A stretch of DNA of 64,000 bases. It comes from Euglena gracilis (Eukaryota > Euglenida > Euglenophyceae > Euglenales). The position numbers and the translations under genes were made by a program. The DNA lies in the NCBI GenBank assembly GCA_039621445.1, contig CP154956.1:62122362-62186361 (forward strand), written 5' to 3'. Under the pieces are notes generated by a model, which was not told where the DNA came from, made no database searches, and saw nothing but the letters and a program-made list of their open reading frames with translations. Each line of letters opens with the position of its first letter. Position 1 is the stretch's first letter. This document shows, in pieces, positions 28,600 through 36,755 of the stretch.

Positions 28600-31213
28600 A
28601 ACAGACACCCCCACCCACACACACCAGGTGGGACTCCCTGCCTGGAGGACAGCGTCCCGGCGGAGGCCAAGGCGACCAATGGACCACGGTCGCAGGGTTG
28701 CGTCTTCGGGGCAGGCGGGGAGAATTGCAGTCACATTGGCACCCCAGGGGAGCGACTCATCTGAGGGCGGGGGTGGAGGCGAGCACCACCCTAGGCACCA
28801 CGCGGCTGGTTCGCTCTGGCGACAGGGTGGCCAGCGTGGCGGGCCTCAAAATCCGCTGCTGGCAGCCCATCCCTCGTTCTCAACGTTGCTCGGTGGGGAA
28901 TCTCCCAGCCGGGGGAGCGGGGTCGAGTCAGAGGGGAAGATACGCGGGAATAGAGGCCGCTGCTGTCGAAAGACACTGGAAGCCAAGTGGCTGGCGCAAG
29001 GCACGGCAAAAACGTTTGATCCCAAATATTTTGAAATCGGAAAAAATCGAAACAATCCATCTGAAAGAGGGAAGCAAGGGCCGGCGCCACCGGCTGACAG
29101 CGTTTGGTTTCCCACCTCCCTGGGCGTCGATTCTCAAAGGGAAGACCCATTTGTCGGCAGGAGGCATCTGCACTCCCGATTGATGGACGGAGGCCCCTGA
29201 TACCGTTTCACAATTACCCACCCCAACTACCCCCCCCCCCCACCTGGCCCCCCACCCAAACAGTGGGGCGGCCAAAATGACTGAGTTTCAGCCCAGCACT
29301 TTGCACCAGAACGAAAAAATTTCCCCCAAAGTCAACCCAAAATTGGGCACCATTTGGGCAAAATTCTGTCAAAAATGTCAAGAATTTTCGGAGCCAAGCA
29401 CTGGGAAGAAAAATGTGAATTTGAAAATATTGGAGGGGTCCCCAGGTGCTCCCCAGGGTTGGTCCTGAATTCCCTTGACAAGTGGGGGGGGTTGGTCTTG
29501 ACCCCTCCTGCGGTCAAGGGGGACGGAGGGGACACCTCCACCTCAAGCCATGCCACCCTCCCTTCATCGAACCCTCGGATCGGGGGTTGGGGCTGGCGAA
29601 CCGGCAGAGGGCCCGGCTGGCCGCAGAAGGCCGTCCACCGCCGCCCGGCCCTCCTCCCGCTGTGCGAAGTGGTCCCGCGCCACCACGTCCCACAGGCTGA
29701 GCCGCACGACGGCCTCCAGCAGGAAGGTCGCGTGACCCCCAGGGGACGCCTGGCACGCTGGCGACACCCCCCAACCCCAATGCCCCAGGGGACTCCCCCT
29801 CCCCCCAAAGACACACCCACCGGTTCACCTGAAAGCACCTTCAGTCAAGCTCAAAGCGTTGGCCAGTCATTCTCAGCCGTCTTCAGCCTTTGAAGGGGGG
29901 AATTTTCAGCCATTTTGGCACCTCTGCCAGACACGAAAGGCACGAGGGTCGGAGGGGTGTGACCGTCCAAAGAAGCACAGTCAGAGGCAACAACCCCACC
30001 CAGTGCATTTTGGGGATGACCAACCCAATCCGTGCATGACACCCCCGAGATCACACCCCTCGTCCTCGGACGCTGAAACCTGCCTGTGCTTTTGAGGGAT
30101 CTGCTGCCACGTTTGGTGTCTGAATACCCCCCTGTGGCCTGTGGGGGGCGTTCACTGGGGGGTTAGCCCCCCCCCCCCCCCCGGTGTAGTGGGCGTGGGG
30201 CCTGGCGTGCCCTGCGACGGTGAGCCCGAGCCCCGGCACCGCGGCCTGGATGGCGCCGCCCAGCGAGGCAACCGCCGCGGCGAAGTCGGCCGTCTCGGCG
30301 GCGTCCCGGAGCGGCGGGGCGGCGGTGGCAGGGGTGGCGCTCCGGGAGGGGGGGGAGGGCAGTGGAACAGGAAGGTCGTGCCTTGGATCGGGGGGGGGGG
30401 GGCGGATGCACAATGACCACTTCTCAATTCAGAATACGGCGGGGGCCAGGTTTCTTGGGGATCGATGAGCATGCCGGAGCCGTAGAAACCAATAAATCAC
30501 CGATGGCCAGGCTTGGTTTCATTCAGCTGTGAAACTAGTAACCCTAAACCTGTGCCAAACTGCAAATTCACCATGACAGCATCAGGTTTATCCCCTTTGT
30601 CTTGGGACATCCACAATATATAATTTTACTATATGTATATGGCAAGTGGGAAATGTAATACTCCCCGGGGGTGTTTTCTCACCCCTTGTCTAAGCACCGG
30701 AAAAGAACCGGGGGGAGGCCACCTCCTGATTTCTCAAAAACAGTGCATTGGCTTTCAGATTTTTTCTATGTGGAATTTTCTATGTGAAGGGGGGGGGCAA
30801 AGTTATTTGGACCGATCTTTCTCGACCCTTTTCCCCCGCTGCAAATTTCTTTGGGCACGCAAAGCTTTAGGGCAATGCATTTGGGGAGTTTATGCATATA
30901 TGTGTGTATGTGTATGTGTATGTGTGTGTGGGCACCTGGCCAAAGCTCTGCCATGTTTCTGATCCCACAAAAAGGCGGCATCCCTCCTCACAGGCAATTT
31001 CTCACAAGTCTCTGGTTTGCTTGCCACTTGCATTTGGGAGGGGGGCTGTGTTGGTTGCCCAGAACCGCCCTGGGTGCGGTGCTTGGAAGGCAGGGCGTGC
31101 AGTGGGAAGGCGTTGAACAGCCACTTTGGGGCCCACACCGTGGCCTCCATCGCCTGCCGCAACAGCAGCGCGCGCGACTCGGCGGCGAAGCGCCCGGTCC
31201 GCCAACGGCGCCC
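18203..31213 (-). CDS. Gene B: helical-repeat (OPR/FASTK-like) protein
   Basis: About 15 exons encode repeated Ala/Leu-rich helical pairs, for example LATLLWAYGRLGVAD, LADLTAAYARWGVRD, AVAVAAAYAALGVRQ and TVAWALAILGDD. This 'WA.A.LGV.D..LL.AL' pattern is typical of octotricopeptide (OPR) and FASTK/RAP-type proteins, which bind and process organelle RNA. No RAP or nuclease domain was found at the C-terminus, which ends in AERQRVALSP and a TAG at 18,203-18,205. Exons chain in phase at 30,339 to 28,012, 27,502 to 25,298, and 20,338 through 18,704 to 18,203. Joins near 31.1, 28.0, 25.3, 22.6, 22.0 and 21.4 kb are unresolved, so small exons are missing or borders are off. The first exon and targeting peptide were not identified. 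A Glu-rich frame near 31,733-31,794 is a weak candidate start. Confidence 0.75.
18358..18430 (-). other. tRNA-like segment (Pol III box-like motifs)
   Basis: Contains GGGTTCGAGTCCC, matching the tRNA T-arm/B box, and upstream TAGATGCAGTGG, a partial A box. Acceptor and anticodon stems do not form, so this is not a functional tRNA. It lies wholly inside the last intron of gene B and may be a decayed tRNA or tRNA-derived SINE. Confidence 0.4.
18512..18704 (-). CDS. Gene B exon, two repeat units
   Basis: Encodes RLRHPPLLGALADRLSQRAV, LPGLAPPQAVAVAAAYAALG and VRQPHLLDRLALRLLQPEAR. Acceptor CTTGAAG. The donor TGGC|GTGCGC (phase 1) joins the final exon. Confidence 0.85.
18705..20252 (-). other. 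Gene B intron
   Basis: Holds a CA repeat (20,193-20,230) and the GGTCCTTAAG element (18,868-19,176). The stretch 19.2-20.1 kb is AT-rich unique sequence with no exon signature. Confidence 0.5.
18868..19176. repeat. GGTCCTTAAG repeat element
   Basis: Begins GAGCGGTCCTTAAG and ends with a hairpin GGGCGGTCCTTAAG/CTTAAGGACCGCCC (19,121-19,175). The interior matches 49.90-50.15 kb ('GGTCGACATCAG ... CTGGCATCCTTGGA'). Related ends occur at 31,670 and 42,103. Confidence 0.65.
20253..20338 (-). CDS. Gene B exon
   Basis: Encodes GVRPALAACLDSMACPRGTT then VPLRLEVQ. Acceptor GGGTTTAG and donor CAG|GTCCGA. The exit phase 0 fits the next exon. Confidence 0.6.
20400..20730 (-). other. GC-rich open frame in gene B, unassigned
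   Basis: One minus frame stays open and reads APLKTPDRGPELHSRRHPPG then RMGFTCLTGRPSRPPRG, with high GC3. It may include a missing exon; the phase gap between 21,350 and 20,338 needs one. No domain is recognised. Confidence 0.35.
21053..21286. repeat. ACAGC pentanucleotide array
   Basis: About 45 ACAGC-type units with occasional ACACT/ACACC variants, in the gene B intron after the 21.35-kb exon. Confidence 0.97.
21350..21586 (-). CDS. Gene B exon, two repeat units
   Basis: A 237-nt, phase 0-0 exon encoding FSGLELAGTLGAFAALRVPC, RPLLAAATDLLLAGGRLQTL, EAPEAATVAWALAILGDDAD and TGPLLPAMAEVMVERRLAG. Acceptor CTCCTGCCGCAG and donor GGG|GTAGCC. Confidence 0.87.
21995..22156 (-). CDS. Gene B exon
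   Basis: Encodes PVFRPTLAPAPLAASFAELG then RRDVPLFNALADHILFGDRG. Both borders are tentative: the acceptor is GGGGAG and the donor is unresolved (GT at 21,994). Confidence 0.65.
22321..22398. repeat. CCCA-type repeat
   Basis: Short CCCA/CACC tandem tract in a gene B intron. Confidence 0.9.
22565..22728 (-). CDS. Gene B exon
   Basis: Encodes MRRVPRPALATITEAYARLR then VTDEAVLAAVASRVRQPAFL and SALAPRDLAR. Donor AGG|GTGGGA. The start is uncertain: CATAG at 22,728 or a better acceptor ATCACAG at 22,674, which would cut into the repeat unit. Confidence 0.75.
23862..24363. mobile_element. GATATC-end MITE-like element
   Basis: Ends are CAG, a G run, AAATTGATATC and the complement GATATCAATTT, a C run, CTG. 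The flanks repeat CTCTACC(C), 7-8 bp, a length expected for hAT-type insertion. The interior is a degenerate TTGCGGAAAA repeat. A truncated relative is at 1,866. Confidence 0.7.
24432..24767 (+). mobile_element. TAATAAGTGC element, copy 2
   Basis: Outer arms CCTAATAAGTGC and GCGCACTTATTAGG. The inner segment (about 24,577-24,723) is in the opposite orientation to that of copy 1 at 10.8 kb. Confidence 0.75.
25298..25445 (-). CDS. Gene B exon
   Basis: Encodes GLGPGPPPSLATLLWAYGRL then GVADAGLLAALGPRVTRETF and LAAADGHAR. The acceptor follows a C run ending in CAG; donor CGG|GTACGC. One of the clearest helical repeats. Confidence 0.85.
25942..26369. repeat. Inverted GAGATTT repeats around a TGG-rich filler
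   Basis: Left arm GAGATTTTTCGAGATTTCGA continuing GATTTTTTGAG; the right arm near 26,312-26,369 is a close inverted copy. A GGTGGTCGTTGGAC motif, the terminus of another family, is inside at about 26,118. Confidence 0.5.
26490..26608 (-). CDS. Gene B exon
   Basis: Begins at GCGCAG with three Gly codons from a G run, then AAPPGDAVLGAIAAHAQQGR and MPGSFSPRAGPRLPWR. Donor TG|GTACGC. Both phases match neighbours, so the G-run length matters: one base more or less would break the frame. Confidence 0.68.
27033..27140 (-). CDS. Gene B exon
   Basis: A 108-nt, phase 0-0 exon encoding SAPDFLPLCNAQHLADLTAA then YARWGVRDGRGSPGRG. Acceptor CAAATTCAG and donor GGG|GTGGGC. Confidence 0.83.
27424..27502 (-). 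CDS. Gene B exon with GC donor
   Basis: Encodes PALASRGVGHEPLLTALANR then ILAPDQ. Acceptor GTCGCCACAG. No GT donor fits; CAG|GCTGAA (GC-AG) joins in phase 0 to the next exon. Its entry phase conflicts with the 28.0-kb exon's predicted donor. Confidence 0.65.
27829..27971. repeat. CT, GT and CA repeats
   Basis: CT run, then GT run (to 27,903), then after 50 bp a CA run (27,952-27,971), in a gene B intron. Confidence 0.95.
28012..28120 (-). CDS. Gene B exon
   Basis: Encodes PGLVRAEFADFATYFAIAER then LVPLLAPPLGPLSVST. The donor ACC|GTAGCA precedes an in-frame VAWAL, so splicing may be a few codons later. Acceptor GGGGACAG; entry phase fits the 28.63-kb exon. Confidence 0.75.
28541..28598. repeat. 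CA/CG dinucleotide repeat
   Basis: CA repeat interrupted by CG steps, in the intron downstream of the 28.63-kb exon. Confidence 0.95.
28625..28703 (-). CDS. Gene B exon, TLRPWSIGRLGLRRDAVLQA
   Basis: A repeat-unit exon (phase 1 in, 2 out) with acceptor CCCCGAAG and donor ACCTG|GTGTGT. It joins both neighbours in phase. Confidence 0.7.
28704..29601 (-). other. Gene B intron
   Basis: No repeat family is recognised here apart from short G/C runs, and no coding signature. Confidence 0.45.
29602..29749 (-). CDS. Gene B exon
   Basis: Encodes ASPGGHATFLLEAVVRLSLW then DVVARDHFAQREEGRAAVDG and LLRPAGPSA. Acceptor CGTGCCAG and donor GCCG|GTTCGC (phase 1), which matches the next exon. Confidence 0.75.
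30219..30339 (-). CDS. Gene B exon
   Basis: Encodes ATPATAAPPLRDAAETADFA then AAVASLGGAIQAAVPGLGLT. Acceptor CCCGGAG and donor ACC|GTCGCA, ending phase 0 to fit the next exon. Confidence 0.7.
31139..31213 (-). CDS. Gene B early exon
   Basis: Encodes GRRWRTGRFAAESRALLLRQ then AMEAT, with near-uniform GC third positions in this frame only. Acceptor CTCGCCCCAG and possible donor ACG|GTGTGG. The exit phase does not match the next exon. Confidence 0.55.
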
Positions 31214-32364
31214 CTGGGGCGAGGGCGCCGGACAGCGTTGTGTTCCGGGGTGGTGGGGTTTGACAGCGTCGGGGGGGTGTGGTGCAGGGCTTGTTTTAAA
31301 AGCGACTTTAAAATCCTTAAAAATCCTTGAAAATTTGATTTTTTTGGGCCAAAATGGTGGAGTTTGCTGCAACCGACCCAAAATGAAGTCACAAATCTCG
31401 AAAAACACAAGCCAACTCCAGGAAGAAAAGTGATTTCTGGTACCAGGATATGAGGTGAGGGTATTGGGTGGGTGGTCTGGACCCCCCCTCCCCGGCGGGA
31501 GGTGGGTCGGACCACCCCCCCTCCCCGGCGGGAGGTGGGTCGGACCACCCCCCCTCCCCCTGTGCAAAAAAATTCTTCCGCTGCGAAGCGTCGGAAATTT
31601 TTTGGGCCTTGAGAAAAGTCCCAAAAATCGCGTTTTGCACACATTTTTTTTGAAATATCGGTCACAACCAGGGCGGTCCTTAAGCAAAAAAAAAATCCTG
31701 TCCCCATACTGCCCAAACCACCTCTTTTTTTCTGGCTCTTCTTCCTTCGGGGTCGGCAACATGCCTCCGGAGGAGGCAACGGTGGTCTCCACCATCAGAA
31801 GTTGTGTGGAAGGGGGGTAAACCAGAAGGCGGTCGTTCTCAACCAAGGCCGGGTCGATTTTTGACCCCATGCATCTGGCTTCCATCCATGTAACCACCCT
31901 CAGCACAAGTGTGTCCGGTCTTTTTGGAAATCACCCCCTGCTCTGAGTGCCCAAGTTTAAGGGCTGCCCGTCTCTCCTCGTTTGGTCAAACCCTGCTGGT
32001 GCAATCTCCTCTCCCTGGTTTCCATAAACCTCCACCCCTCAAACTCACCACAACATGCCAGACACCATTCAGTTGCAAACTGCCTGGCAACCTGGCAACA
32101 AAGTCTGTCGTCCATGTCCTCTGCAAAGATTCACCCCTGCGACTGGTGTCACAAGTAGGGTTGCAAAACTTTGCAAACAAACCGGCACAGTTCATTTCTA
32201 GGGTGGTTTCCATCTTCCACCCCCATCCCATCGTCCACAAATGCTGTGCTTTTTCTGCCCACCCTTAACCCGGCCAGGCGGTTTCCCACCTGACTTCTCT
32301 GACCTCACAGCTGGTATGCCCCCCCATGCCTCCTACCCATTATCAACTGTTTGTGTTATTGTGG
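31214..32364. other. Intergenic, start of the repeat block
   Basis: Contains a GGGCGGTCCTTAAG motif at 31,672 and a triplicated G/C-rich motif at 31,480-31,560. A Glu-rich minus frame (31,733-31,794; MLPTPKEEEPEKK) could be an upstream exon of gene B but is weak. Confidence 0.4.
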
Positions 32365-32681
32365 GCGGTATTCCGCGTACCATTCTTTGTTTTCACTTTT
32401 GTGCGGTAATCCGCGTACAAGTTTATTCTACGCGGATAACCGCCTAAATATTTAACTCCGTCGTCTCTCACCTCTTGTTTCATTTTACGCGATTATCCGC
32501 GCACACTTGCAATATTCATTCGTTTCTCAAATACTGTTATCATCATAAACCAGGAAAACACAGCCCCATATCACACCCATTCAAAGTCAGTTTTTTTCAA
32601 CCCATTTCAAACATTTCTAGTACACCTCCAAATCACACAATTCACACACAATCGTAAATCGTTTAAGCGGAATACCGCGCA
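32365..32681. repeat. Cluster of five GCGGTATTCCGCG-type palindromes
   Basis: GCGGTATTCCGCGTAC (32,365), GCGGTAATCCGCGTAC (32,403), TACGCGGATAACCGC (32,429), TACGCGATTATCCGCGCA (32,486) and AAGCGGAATACCGCGCA (32,665). Two are in one orientation and three in the other. Confidence 0.7.
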
Positions 32682-32758
32682 AAACCACTTTCGGAAAATT
32701 TTTACCCAAAGCTGCAACACACCCCTCTCAGCCCAAAATTTTGTGCCCTTTTAGGGGG

Positions 32759-32800
32759 GTCGCTGAGCTCTTATCCCTTTATGGGTAAGAGCGAAGCTTA
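32759..32800 (+). repeat. R-family head hairpin, copy 1
   Basis: GCTCTTA-T-CCC-TTTAT-GGG-TAAGAGC: a 10-bp stem with one bulge. The inner pairs are CCC/GGG here but CTC/GAG in copies 2-4. Confidence 0.75.
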
Positions 32801-33535
32801 AACCCCCCCCCCCCGACCCCCCCCCCCCCCCCCCCCCCCCCCCCGGGTCGGGGCCACCAGGAGAACCGACGGATTATCACCATGATCCCGGCCCGGTTCC
32901 CGGAATTTTTTTTTTCAGTCGCGAGCGACTGGATTTCTAGTTTCCGAATCACCTGGGTTTGACCCCCAACTCCCCGCCAGGCCCGAGTTATTCACGCGCG
33001 AAGGGGTCCAAACTGGGTAGGATTTACCCGCCCCCCCTGGATAAGCCCCCCCCCCTTTGGACTCTGCCATTTCGGCCAAAAAAATGGCAATTTTCAAAAT
33101 ATCTCCAAAATGAAGCCAAATCAAAGGAAATGTCCGGAGACCTAATTTGAAGCCCTTGGAACGCCCCATCCACCGGTATTTTGATTTCCCCGCAACTCCC
33201 CGCCTAGCCCGAGATACGGCCGTTCTCGGTGCAGATGGCCGTTTTGTACACTTTTCCCACTGTTCGACTTAGCCGTTTTCGGGGGGTGGGGGGTCAAAAA
33301 ATCGATGTTTGCAAAATTTCTCGAAAATGATGCAAAATCAAAGGAAATGTCCGGAGACCTAAATTGAAGCCCTTGGAACGCTCTATCTACTGGGATTTTG
33401 GTTTCCCCGCAAATCCCCGCCCAGCCCGAGATACGGGCGTTTTTTGGCCAATTTAGGCCATTTTAGGCCATTTTTCCACTGTTCGACTTGGCCGTTTTCG
33501 GCCCCAAAAGTCGAAAAAAATCGAAAATTTTTTTT

Positions 33536-34203
33536 TGCCCGAAACGATGTTTTTTGGCCTCCCGGACCCGGAAAACCTGTTTTTGAGCCGAAAATGAGCG
33601 TTTTTCGACCCGCCGGCGCCCCGTTTTCGGCCGCGGGTCGAAAAAGTCGAAAAAAATCGCAAATTTTCTTTTGCCCGAAACGATGTTTTTTGGCCTCCCG
33701 GACCCGGAAAACCTGTTCTCGAGCCGAAAACGACCGTTTTTCGACCCGCCAGCGCCCCGTTTTGGGCCGCCGACCCATTGACTTTGGGTCAAAACCGGGT
33801 CAAAAAAGGCGGAAAAAATCGAAAAAAAAATTTTTGCCCGAAATTATGTTTTTTGGCCTCCCGGGCCCGGAAAAACTGTTTTTGAGCCGAAAACGAGCGT
33901 TTTTCAACCCGCCAGCGCCCCGTTTTGGGCCGCCGACCCATTGACTTTGGGTCAAAACCGGGTCGAAAAAGTCGAAAAAAATCGCAAATTTTTTTTTTGC
34001 CCGAAACGATGTTTTTTGGCCTCCCGGACCCGGAAAAACTGTTCTCGAGCCGAAAACGACCGTTTTTCGACCCGCCAGCGCCCCGTTTTGGGCCGCCGAC
34101 CCATTGACTTTGGGTCAAAACCCAAAACCGGGTCGAAAAAGGCGGAAAAAGGGAAGAAAAAAGAAAAAAAATCAAAAAAAACAAAAAAAAAAAAAAAAAA
34201 AAA

Positions 34204-34252
<49 letters not shown>

Positions 34253-34620
34253 AAAAAAAATAAAAAAACACACAAAAAAAAATAAAAAAAAAAAAAAAAA
34301 AAAAAAAACCAAAAAAAACAGAAAAAAGTTTTTTGCCCGAAATTATGTTTTTTGGCCTCCCGGACCCGGAAAAACTGTTTTTGAGCCGAAAACGAGCGTT
34401 TTTCAACCCGCCAGCGCCCCGTTTTGGGCCGCCGACCCATTGACTTTGGGACAAAACCGGGTCGAAAAATTCGAAAAAAATCGAAAAATCGAAAAATCGA
34501 AAAAGCCCGAAACGATGTTTTTTGGCCTCCCGGACGCGGAAAAACTGTTTTCGAGCCGAAAATGAGCGTTTTTCGACCCACCGGCGCCCTGTTTCTGGCA
34601 CAAAACCCATGGATTTCAGG
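33536..34620. repeat. Subrepeat array of about 165 bp (CCCGAAACGATG units)
   Basis: Units start near 33,538, 33,675, 33,837, 34,000, 34,337 and 34,506. Each has CCTCCCGGACCCGGAAAA then GAGCCGAAAA and CGACCCGCC. Single related units recur at about 35,610, 37,520, 40,384 and 40,547. Long frames open through them are a by-product of the repetition. Confidence 0.8.
34166..34330. repeat. A-rich tract
   Basis: Nearly pure A interrupting the subrepeat array. A second tract is at 35,091-35,202. Confidence 0.9.
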
Positions 34621-34659
34621 CAAAAGAGCTCCATGGAGTGGGCCGGTATGTATGGAGGG

Positions 34660-36755
34660 GTCGCTGAGCTCTTATCTCTTTAGAGTAAGAGCGAAGCTTA
34701 CCACCCCCCCAAACCCCCCCTGACCCCCCCCCCCCCGCCCCCCGCCCCCCCCCCCTGAGTAGGCTCGGGCACCCGCGGATTATCGATGTGACCTGATTTC
34801 GGGACCCGAAAAGTTAATAGCCTATAGGTTAGGAGACGGTCCCTAGTTTTGTCCAGAGCCCCTCACTTTGGCCCGCAACTCCGCGCCAGTGCCGGAGATA
34901 TGGCCGAGCAAACAAGGTGTCTACAGTTTTTTTTTTTTTCAAGAACTTTTGTGTTTGTTGGAACGACACGTTTGGAGAAAGACGACACAACCGGCACAGG
35001 GGGTCATGTTTTGGGTCAAAAAATCGAACAACTCAAAAAATCGAAAAATTCAAAATATCTCGAAAACGCCGGGGAGTTTAGAAACCTAACCCTAAAAAAA
35101 AAAAAAAAAAAAAACAAAAAAAAAAAAACAAAAAAAAAAAAAAAAACTAAAACAAAAAAAAAAAAAAAAAAAAAAAAACAAAAAAAAAAAAAAAGCTAAA
35201 AAACTCAAACAAACACTAAAAAAAACTCAAACACAAAAAACAAACAACTTTGGGACGCCCTTTCCACCGGTATGCGCGGTTTGGGCCAACTCCCCGCCTG
35301 GGCCGAGATACGGCCGTTTTGAGGGTTCGCCACGGGGGGACTCTGCCATTTGGAGCCCAAAACGGGCCAAAAAACCAGTTTTTTCAAAATATCTCCAAAA
35401 TGGTGGGGAGTTGAAAAAAATGTCCGGAGACCTAAATTGAAGCCCTTGGAACGCCCTATCTACTAGTATTTTGATTTCCCCGCAACTCTCCGCCTAGCCG
35501 TAGATACGGCCGTTTTCAGGTCCAAATGGCCGTTTTGTACACTTTTCCCTCTGTCCGACTTAGCCGTTTTCGGGCCAAAAATTCGAAAAAAATCGAAAAA
35601 TTTTTTTTTGCCCAAAACCACGTTTTTAGGCTTCCTGGACCCGGAAAAAGTGTTTTCGAGCCGAAAATTGGCGTTTTTCGACCCGCCAGCCCCTCATGGC
35701 CCTCATGGTCATGATGCGCATCATGCCCAATGATGGCCATCATGCCCAATGATGGCCATCATGACCAATGATGGCCATCATGACCCCGGATGGCCATCAT
35801 GACCAATGATGGCCATCATGACCCCGGATGGCCATCATGACCAATGATGGCCATCATGCCCAATGATGGCCATCATGACCAATGATGGCCATCGTGACCC
35901 CGGATGGCCATCATGACCAATGATGGCCATCATGACCCCGGATGGCCATCATGACCAATGATGGCCATCATGCCCAATGATGGCCATCATGACCAATGAT
36001 GGCCATCGTGACCCCGGATGTCCATCATGACCAATGATGGCCATCATGACCCCGGATGGCCATCATGACCAATGATGGCCATCATGACCCCGGATGGCCA
36101 TCATGACCAATGATGGCCATAATGACCCCGGATGGCCATCATGACCAATGATGGCCATCATGCCCAATGATGGCCATCATGACCAATGATGGCCATCGTG
36201 ACCCCGGATGGCCATCATGACCAATGATGGCCATCATGACCCCGGATGGCCATCATGACCAATGATGGCCATCATGCCCAATGATGGCCATCATGACCAA
36301 TGATGGCCATCGTGACCCCGGATGTCCATCATGACCAATGATGGCCATCATGACCCCGGATGGCCATCATGACCAATGATGGCCATCATGCCTAATGATG
36401 GCCATCATGACCAATGATGGCCATCATGACCCCGGATGGCCATCATGACCAATGATGGCCATCATGACCCTGGATGGCCATCATGAGCATCATGAGCATC
36501 CGGGTCGGGCCGGGCCGCCGGGCCGCCGGCTGGGCCGGGCCGGGCCGGGCCGCCGGGCCGGGCCGGGCGGGCCGCCGGGCCGCCGGGCCGCCGGGCCGCC
36601 GGGCCGCCGGGCCGCCGGGCCTCGCCGGGCCGCCGGGCCGCCGGGCCGCCGGGCGGCCGCCGGGCCGGGCCGCCGGCCGGGGGCCGGGCGCCCGGCCGTG
36701 GCCCGGGCCGGACTGGGGTGGTCTCCCAAAGCTCAGCTCTACGTCTCACACCCTG
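34660..36755 (+). repeat. Macrosatellite unit 1
   Basis: Order: head hairpin (34,660-34,700), C-rich run, 'GATTATCGATGTGACC' segment, subrepeats with GAGATACGGCC, the 19-bp GATGGCCATCATGA array (about 35,715-36,485), a GGGCC/GCC array (36,508-36,715) and the tail GGTCTCCCAAAG...CTCAGCTCTACG. Unit 2 follows directly. Confidence 0.85.
35715..36485. repeat. 19-bp self-complementary minisatellite, array 1
   Basis: Units CC(AAT or CCG)GATGGCCATCATGA. The core ATGATGGCCATCAT is a perfect 14-bp palindrome. AAT and CCG units alternate irregularly, about 40 copies. Confidence 0.92.

Noticed and set aside
33444-34634. Phe-rich and Lys-rich long ORFs in the subrepeat region
   Set aside because: Homopolymer A/T tracts and tandem subrepeats produce them in several frames.
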